Shown in pieces: positions 58,715 through 64,000 of a stretch of DNA of 64,000 nucleotides (its first letter is position 1; every line of letters begins with the position of its first letter). The notes under the pieces were generated by a model, which made no database searches, was not told the origin of the DNA, and saw only the letters and a program-made list of their open reading frames with translations. Where the stretch lies: assembly GCA_963827545.1 (NCBI GenBank), contig CAWHBI010000052.1:160611-224610 (forward strand), read 5' to 3'. This stretch comes from AWTP1-13 sp963827545. GTDB taxonomy: Bacteria > Pseudomonadota > Alphaproteobacteria > Rhizobiales > Hyphomicrobiaceae. Made by a program: the position numbers and the translations under genes.

Positions 58715-58745
58715 GGCCTTCGCCGGGGTTGACCCAACCTACGAT

Positions 58746-59039
58746 CTACACGGTGGGCAGCACATCGAACCCGCTCGGCGCGGCGCCGCCTTCTTCCAGT
58801 ATCGTGACAGACGTCACTTGGGCAGACGGTGGACCCTCGCGACAACGCCGCAGCATCTCAGCGACATCACCCGCACGCCCCGAGAACAGAGCCTCAACGG
58901 CTCCATCGCGACGGTTGCGTACCCAGCCTGAAAGCGCAAGCTCGCCGGCCACGCGCTCGGCCCAGTAGCGATAGCCCACGCCCTGCACGCGGCCCTCGAT
59001 GCAGACCCGCACCGTGCGCAGCTTGCTGCCGGTGCTCAT
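58746..59039 (-). CDS. acyP: Acylphosphatase
   Basis: 97 residues. It hydrolyses acyl phosphates in the cytosol. The signature CIEGRVQGVGYRYWAERVA contains the phosphate-binding Arg loop, and LSGWVRNRRDGAVEAL contains the catalytic Asn. A perfect AAGGAGGTG lies before the ATG at 59039. It follows the gamma-glutamyltransferase gene by 10 bases on the same strand. Confidence 0.95.
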   Translation of the reverse strand: MSTGSKLRTVRVCIEGRVQGVGYRYWAERVAGELALSGWVRNRRDGAVEALFSGRAGDVAEMLRRCREGPPSAQVTSVTILEEGGAAPSGFDVLPTV

Positions 59040-59049
59040 GGCACCTCCT

Positions 59050-60636
59050 TCAGTAGCCGAGCGCCAGACCGTCCTTGCGGTGGTCGGAGGCGCCCACGAG
59101 CACACCGTTGGCCCGGTCGATCATGACGATCTGGCCGCCGCCCCAGGGCATGGGACGCCGCTGCACGCGGTGACCCAGCGCCTCGAGACCCTCGACCACG
59201 GCAGCAGGTATCGCTTCCTCAACAAGGATTCCGTCGCCCTCGAAGAACATGCGCGGCACATCGAGCGCCTCCTGCGGCCCCATGCCGTAGTCGAACATGT
59301 TGCTCATGACGTAGACGTGGCCCATGGGCTGGAAGTGCGCCCCCATGACGCCGAAGGCCATCAGCGGTTTCCCATCCTTCAGCACCATGGCAGGCACCAG
59401 CGTATGCATCGGGCGCTTGCGGGGCGCGATGCAGTTGGGATGCCTGGGGTCCAGCACGAAGCCCTCGCCGCGGTTGTGGAAGGTGACCCCGGTCTTGGCC
59501 GTGACGATGCCGGTGCCGAAGTCGCCATAGAGCGAGTTGATGAACGACACCGCCAGGCCCTTCTCGTCGACGATGGAGAAGCACACGGTGTCGGAGCCGG
59601 TTGGCCGGGGCATGGGGCCAAGCTCGGGGCGGTGCTTCCTGCGGTCGATGCGCCTGACGAGCTTGTCGATCACGGCATTGTCGAGCATGTGCTCCACCGG
59701 CACATCGGCCCTGTCGGGGTCGGCGAGGAAGGTGTCGCGCATGGCAAATGCGAGCCGCGCGGCCTCCATCAGCGTGTGATACCGCTCGACCGAGACGGGA
59801 TCGGCATGCGGCTTGCCGAGCCGGGCCAGCATTTTCAGCATGATCAGCGCTACGATGCCCTGGTTGCTGGGGGGCAGCTCGTAGAGATCGACGCCGCCGT
59901 AGCTGAGCGAGATGGGCTCGACGTAGCTCGAGGACTGCGCGGCAAAATCCTCCAGCGTGTGCAGGCCGCCAAGCGCGCCCAGCTCCGCCACCATGTCCTT
60001 GGCCACCTCGCCCTCGTAGAAGCCGTCGCGGCCATCCTTGGCGATCCGCGCGAGGGTCCTGGCAAGGGCCGGAAAGCGCATCACCTCGCCGGCCTTCGGC
60101 GCCCGGCCGTCCTTCAGGGCGTTGCGCTTGGCCCCAGCGCCGGTGAGCTTGCGGGTGGCGGTCGCCCAGTCAGCAGCCACGCGGGGCGCGACGACGAAGC
60201 CATCCTCGGCCAGGGCGATGGCCGGCGCCAGCAGACGGTCCAGCGGCATGGTCCCGTGGTCCTCCAGCAGCCGGGCCCAGCCGTCCACCGCGCCCGGCAC
60301 CGTGACCGCGTGCACGCTGGTAGTCTCGATGCGCTTGATGCCCTTGTTGGCATACCACTCCGCCGTTGCCGCCTTGGGTGCCCGCCCCGAGGCGTTGAGC
60401 GCGATCGGCTTCCTCCGGCCGGGCTTCGTCAGAATGGCAAAGCAGTCGCCGCCGACGCCGGTCATCTGCGGCTCCACGACGGCGAGCACGGCGGCCGTGG
60501 CAATTGCCGCGTCGACCGCATTGCCACCCGCCTTCAGGGTTTCGATGGCCGTCAGGCTCGCCGCAGGATGTGATGTGGCGCACATCGCCCGGCGCCCATA
60601 GACGGGCGAGCGCCCGGGAAAGTGAAAGCTGCGCAT
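59050..60636 (-). CDS. ggt: Gamma-glutamyltransferase family protein
   Basis: 528 residues, an Ntn-hydrolase precursor that cleaves itself. N-terminal block GNAVDAAIATAAVLAVVEPQMTGVGGD, Arg-rich region ...; the catalytic Thr of the small subunit is probably in GSDTVCFSIVD (about residue 350), and the later GxGxxxxN-like part is NRGEGFVLDP. It transfers or hydrolyses gamma-glutamyl groups from glutathione-like compounds or related amides. No obvious signal peptide is seen, unlike many periplasmic GGTs. Confidence 0.9.
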   Translation of the reverse strand: MRSFHFPGRSPVYGRRAMCATSHPAASLTAIETLKAGGNAVDAAIATAAVLAVVEPQMTGVGGDCFAILTKPGRRKPIALNASGRAPKAATAEWYANKGIKRIETTSVHAVTVPGAVDGWARLLEDHGTMPLDRLLAPAIALAEDGFVVAPRVAADWATATRKLTGAGAKRNALKDGRAPKAGEVMRFPALARTLARIAKDGRDGFYEGEVAKDMVAELGALGGLHTLEDFAAQSSSYVEPISLSYGGVDLYELPPSNQGIVALIMLKMLARLGKPHADPVSVERYHTLMEAARLAFAMRDTFLADPDRADVPVEHMLDNAVIDKLVRRIDRRKHRPELGPMPRPTGSDTVCFSIVDEKGLAVSFINSLYGDFGTGIVTAKTGVTFHNRGEGFVLDPRHPNCIAPRKRPMHTLVPAMVLKDGKPLMAFGVMGAHFQPMGHVYVMSNMFDYGMGPQEALDVPRMFFEGDGILVEEAIPAAVVEGLEALGHRVQRRPMPWGGGQIVMIDRANGVLVGASDHRKDGLALGY

Positions 60637-60657
60637 GAAAACTCCAGGTGGTGTGCT

Positions 60658-60790
60658 CCCTCTCCCCATCTTCACGGGGAGAGGGTCATGGCGAAGCCAT
60701 GCCTCCGGCATGAGGTGAGGGGCAGCAACATACTCCAGGCCGCCCCTCACCCTAACCCTCTCCCCATTCTGAAGAAGAATGGGGAGAGGG
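60658..60790. repeat. Palindromic repeat of the CCCTCTCCCC/GGGGTGAGGGG family, second copy
   Basis: Arms CCCTCTCCCC and GGGGAGAGGG bracket both ends, with the central GGTGAGGGGCAGC / GCCCCTCACCCTAACCC pair. The same modules occur at 34553-34694. It also contains a CATGCCTCCGGCATGA hairpin shared with 55525-55696. It lies between pccA and ggt. Confidence 0.87.
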
Positions 60791-60792
60791 AA

Positions 60793-62811
60793 TTACGCGA
60801 ATTCCATGATCACGGCGTCGACGGCCAGGCTGTCGCCAACCTTGGCCTTGATGGCTTTCACCATCCCGTCGCGCTCGGCGCGCAGGATGTTCTCCATCTT
60901 CATGGCCTCCACCACGCACAGGGCTTCGCCGGCTTTCACCTCCTGGCCCTGCGCCACGTGGATCGCCTTGATCAGGCCGGGCATTGGACAGAGCAGGAGC
61001 TTGGAGGTGTCGGGCGCTGCCTTCTCCGGCATCAATACCACCAGTGCCGCCTCGCGCTCGGTATAGACGTAGGTCTTGGTCTGGATGCCGCGATAGGTCA
61101 GATCGTAGCCGTTCAGGATCGGCCTGACCTGCACCGCGACACGGCGCTTGCCCACGTGCCCCCGCCACAGCGGATTGCCGGGCCACCAGTCAGCGTCGAC
61201 ATCCAGCGTGATGCGGCGGATGCCCTTGGCGTCGACCAGCGTGACCTTGGCGGGGTGTCCGAGCGTGCCCTCTACCCGCGCCGCGACCAGGGCTCCGCCG
61301 ACGCTGGCAATGCGACGAGACGAGAAACGGACCGCGGGTCCCGCCATCTGATGCGTGATCTCGCGGCGGCGTGTGTTGCCCAGATGGTCGATGCCGACTG
61401 CGACGGCGGCGAGAACATCGAGCTCCTCCCCCTGCGGCGTGCGCGGCTTGAACCCGCCCTTGTATTCCTCGGCGATGAAGGAGGTGGAGAGACGCCCCTC
61501 GCGCCAGCGCGGGTGCTGCATGAGCGCGGCGAGGAAGGGGATGTTGTGCTCCACCCCATCGATGACGAAGGCGTCAAGGGCCTGCGCCTGCAGGTCGACG
61601 GCTACCTCGCGCGTGCCGGCGTGTGTCACGAGCTTGGCGATCATGGGATCGTAGAACATGGAAATCTCGGCACCCTCGAACACGCCGGTATCGTTGCGAA
61701 TGGTGCCGCCATCGGCCGAGCCTTCCTCGGGCGGCCGATACCTCGTCAGCCGGCCGATGGAGGGGAGGAAATTGCGGAAGGGGTCCTCCGCATAGACGCG
61801 GCTCTCGACAGCCCAGCCGTTCAGCTTCACGTCCGCCTGCTTGAGTTTCAGCTTCTCGCCGGCTGCGACCCGGATCATCTGCTCAACGAGATCGACACCG
61901 GTCACAAGCTCCGTCACCGGGTGCTCGACCTGCAGGCGCGTATTCATCTCCAGGAAGAAGAAGCTGCGGTCCTGGCCCGATACGAACTCCACGGTGCCGG
62001 CGCTGTCGTAGCCGACCGCCTTGGCCAGCGCCACGGCCTGCTCGCCCATGGCCTTGCGGGTCTTGGCATCGAGGAGGGGTGACGGCGCTTCCTCGATGAC
62101 CTTCTGGTTGCGGCGCTGGATCGAGCACTCGCGCTCGCCGAGGTAGATGATGTTGCCGTGCTTGTCGCCCAGCACCTGGATCTCGATGTGGCGCGGGTTC
62201 TCGATGAACTTCTCGAGGAACACCCGATCGTCGCCGAAGCTCGACTTGGCCTCCGAGCGGGCGAGCGCGAACCCCTCCTCGGCTTCCTTCGGATTGTAGG
62301 CGGTGCGCATGCCCTTGCCGCCGCCGCCCGCGGAGGCCTTGATCATGACCGGATAGCCGATCTCGGCGGCGATCCTCACGGCATGCTTGGCATCGGCGAT
62401 CTCGCCCAGGAAGCCCGGGACGGTCGACACCTTGGCCTTGGCCGCCGCCTTCTTGCTCTCGATCTTGTCGCCCATGGCGGCGATGGCGCGCGGGTTGGGG
62501 CCGATGAACACGATCCCGGCTTTCTCCAAGGCGACCGGAAACGCCTCGCGCTCGGAGAGGAAGCCGTAGCCCGGATGGACCGCCTCAGCGCCGGTCTGCC
62601 GGCAGGCCTCAACGATCTTGTCGATGAGCAAATAGGACTGGGCAGCGGGAGGAGGGCCGATGGCGACCGCCTCATCCGCCATCTCCACGTGCAGGGCGTC
62701 CCGGTCGGCTTCCGAATAGACGGCGACGGTCTTGATGCCCAGCTTGCGCGCCGATTTGATGATGCGGCAGGCGATTTCGCCGCGGTTGGCGATCAGGATC
62801 TTCTTGAACAT
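60793..62811 (-). CDS. pccA: Propionyl-CoA/acyl-CoA carboxylase alpha subunit (biotin carboxylase plus BCCP)
   Basis: 672 residues. The N-terminal biotin carboxylase domain has ANRGEIACRIIKSARK, IKASAGGGGKGMR and FFLEMNTRLQVEHPVTEL. A BT-like linker domain (about residues 460-600) is followed by a C-terminal biotinyl domain with the biotinylated lysine in VVEAMKMENIL. This fusion supplies carboxybiotin to a separate beta subunit (PccB-like), not present here. Substrate (propionyl-, methylcrotonyl- or acetyl-CoA) is not fixed by sequence, but the length and BT domain favour propionyl-CoA carboxylase. Confidence 0.92.
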   Translation of the reverse strand: MFKKILIANRGEIACRIIKSARKLGIKTVAVYSEADRDALHVEMADEAVAIGPPPAAQSYLLIDKIVEACRQTGAEAVHPGYGFLSEREAFPVALEKAGIVFIGPNPRAIAAMGDKIESKKAAAKAKVSTVPGFLGEIADAKHAVRIAAEIGYPVMIKASAGGGGKGMRTAYNPKEAEEGFALARSEAKSSFGDDRVFLEKFIENPRHIEIQVLGDKHGNIIYLGERECSIQRRNQKVIEEAPSPLLDAKTRKAMGEQAVALAKAVGYDSAGTVEFVSGQDRSFFFLEMNTRLQVEHPVTELVTGVDLVEQMIRVAAGEKLKLKQADVKLNGWAVESRVYAEDPFRNFLPSIGRLTRYRPPEEGSADGGTIRNDTGVFEGAEISMFYDPMIAKLVTHAGTREVAVDLQAQALDAFVIDGVEHNIPFLAALMQHPRWREGRLSTSFIAEEYKGGFKPRTPQGEELDVLAAVAVGIDHLGNTRRREITHQMAGPAVRFSSRRIASVGGALVAARVEGTLGHPAKVTLVDAKGIRRITLDVDADWWPGNPLWRGHVGKRRVAVQVRPILNGYDLTYRGIQTKTYVYTEREAALVVLMPEKAAPDTSKLLLCPMPGLIKAIHVAQGQEVKAGEALCVVEAMKMENILRAERDGMVKAIKAKVGDSLAVDAVIMEFA

Positions 62812-62840
62812 GCAGCCTAATCGGCGGGGGGGCGTCGGGA

Positions 62841-62906
62841 GGGGTCAGACCCCTAACCTCGACATTGCTGCAGAATCGCAGCGGCCAGCGTTAGGGGTCT
62901 GACCCC
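62841..62906. repeat. Palindrome of the GGGTCAGACCC family, third copy
   Basis: A perfect 17-bp inverted repeat has arms at 62841-62857 and 62890-62906, built on GGGGTCAGACCCC. It relates to 32993-33084 and lies between pccA and the next gene. Confidence 0.87.
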
Positions 62907-62915
62907 ATCTCACGT

Positions 62916-63920
62916 CTAGGCCGCGGCAGCCGCCTTGTCCACCAGCGCTTGCAAATTCGGGTGAATCGAGGGGCTTTCCGCCTTGAGGAACATCAGGAGT
63001 GCCCGCTCGTTGGGTGTCAGGCGGCCGTCACGGCCAATGCGCTGGGCGAGCCAGCCGGCCTCGGCCATGGTGACCGCCTCGTTGGTGACGATCTCGATCT
63101 TCTGCAGGGTGAGACGGGCGATGGCGCGCTCCTCGTCCGACTGCTCGCGATAGCCGCCGAACAGCCCCTTGAAGCCCGAAGCCATGCCTGCGGCCATCCT
63201 GTCGAGCGTGAGGTCGCCGCGCCGGTCCAACCAGGCATCGCGGGCAAGCGCCTGCTCGCGCGGCGGAGTTGCATATCCAGACGCCGCCATCACGCAGCTG
63301 GCGATCGCCTTGACGAACAGGTCGCGCCACGAGGGGTGATTTTCGGCGTCGGCGGTGGCCGCGTCGATGTCGAACAGGATTTCCGCTTCAGGCTGCGTTA
63401 CCGCTATGTTGCCGTCGCCGCCGAAGCTGTAGAAGATCCGGCGCAGCAAATCGACATCGGCATCGCTGACGATCCCAGGCTCCAGCAGCCTGCCGGTGCG
63501 CAGCGGACCCGTGCCATTGATGACGGCGTCCTTGACCTGATCGAGGGCGAAGCGCACGAGGCTCTGGGGCGCCCAGCGTGCCTTGTCGAGCACGCTGACA
63601 AGCAGCTCCATCTCGGTCTTGGATTCGATGCAGCCGTCCTTGGAGATGCGCTGGATCAGCCAGGCGGCGTTGTCGGCCGTCAGATAGCCTTGGGGCCTGG
63701 CCTGCTCGACGATGTAGTCGGTGATGGTCTCGACGAAGCAGTCGGCCCAGGCAGGGTCCTGCACCGGGCAGGCCTCGTTGAGCGCGAAGATGGCGTCCGC
63801 CTCGTCAGGGGTGATTTGGCCATCGTCGTAGTAGCTGTGCCGCAGCTTGAGAACGTCGGCATCCTTGATGCTGCCACGCGCCTTGATTTCCGCAACCGAC
63901 ACCGCGCTCAGAACACCCAT
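62916..63920 (-). CDS. Uncharacterised alphaproteobacterial protein with EF-hand/TerB-like helical repeats
   Basis: 334 residues, no signal peptide. The sequence is mostly helical and contains repeated patterns such as VLKLRHSYYDDGQITPDEADAIFALNEAC, LIQRISKDGCIESKTEMELL and FGGDGNIAVTQPEAEILFDID and GRDGRLTPNERALLMFLK. Each has D/G-rich loops flanked by helices resembling EF-hand or TerB-like modules. Function unknown. It lies upstream of pccA on the same strand. Confidence 0.72.
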   Translation of the reverse strand: MGVLSAVSVAEIKARGSIKDADVLKLRHSYYDDGQITPDEADAIFALNEACPVQDPAWADCFVETITDYIVEQARPQGYLTADNAAWLIQRISKDGCIESKTEMELLVSVLDKARWAPQSLVRFALDQVKDAVINGTGPLRTGRLLEPGIVSDADVDLLRRIFYSFGGDGNIAVTQPEAEILFDIDAATADAENHPSWRDLFVKAIASCVMAASGYATPPREQALARDAWLDRRGDLTLDRMAAGMASGFKGLFGGYREQSDEERAIARLTLQKIEIVTNEAVTMAEAGWLAQRIGRDGRLTPNERALLMFLKAESPSIHPNLQALVDKAAAAA

Positions 63921-64000
63921 GACCGTCCTGCCTCACTCATACATGCGACGGGCAAGGCTAAGCGGTCATGGTTACCAACCGGCTAATGAGTGGGCGTTGG

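Larger units (their letters stand above)
57296..58742. repeat. REP-like pair of hairpins (GGTTGGGTC family), split by the IS
   Basis: The first hairpin lies at 57296-57330 (GGTTGGGTC ... GACCCAACAC). The second starts at 57353 (GTGTTGGGTC) and its complementary arm GACCCAACCTAC is at 58731-58742, on the other side of the insertion. Removing the IS restores a normal back-to-back hairpin pair. Confidence 0.85.

Noticed and set aside
60622..62820. Plus-strand open frames opposite pccA
   Set aside because: They mirror the carboxylase gene and show no independent protein features.

Overview
The window looks like chromosomal DNA of a high-GC alphaproteobacterium, most likely of the order Hyphomicrobiales (Rhizobiales). 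Supporting signs are the rne-amiC-PBP1A-prfB order, the aroQ-accB-accC-aat-DUF2155-NDUFA12 order, a B12-dependent ribonucleotide reductase, MASE1/HWE-type sensor kinases, a complete Liv-type ABC operon, and many tiny secreted proteins of the kind common in that order. The identification is an inference from gene content and synteny, not from a database search.

Layout. 0-3.2 kb: a GST, a badly decayed ROK-family pseudogene, two small secreted proteins and rsgA. 3.4-12.6 kb: prfB, penicillin-binding protein 1A and amiC on the minus strand, divergent from rne. 12.6-20.8 kb: an aminotransferase, a periplasmic M48 protease with TPRs, a DsbA-like oxidoreductase, aroQ, the acetyl-CoA carboxylase pair accB-accC, aat, DUF2155 and the complex I accessory subunit NDUFA12. 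21-28 kb: nrdJ, a tripartite-tricarboxylate-type binding protein and two unknown small genes. 28-38 kb: a CinA-like protein, a glycosyltransferase, a PilZ-like protein, a branched-chain amino acid/amide ABC transporter (binding protein, LivG, LivF, LivH, LivM) and a hydrolase/HAD phosphatase pair. 38-45 kb: a sensory cluster with an HWE-like kinase lacking the acceptor His, a GntR regulator, a large MASE1-PAS-HWE kinase and a receiver protein. 45-51 kb: a gene-poor accessory stretch with small membrane or secreted proteins, two tiny paralogous secreted peptides and relics. 51-64 kb: a beta-propeller protein, a serine hydrolase, tRNA-Leu(GAG), lipB, a 21-residue Lys/Ala peptide, a LysR regulator, an IS4-type element, acylphosphatase, gamma-glutamyltransferase, a propionyl-CoA carboxylase alpha-type subunit and an uncharacterised protein.

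Two themes stand out. First, prfB carries the classical programmed +1 frameshift site at codon 24, but prfB, PBP1A and rne each also carry one extra or missing base elsewhere; because these are core genes, assembly indels are more likely than real mutations. Second, many intergenic gaps hold palindromic repeats of at least six distinct families. One pair is interrupted by an IS with a perfect 10-bp target duplication. I did not find a convincing new multi-gene system. The most unusual items are the paired 38/41-residue secreted peptides, the Lys/Ala micro-protein and the kinase without its acceptor histidine.
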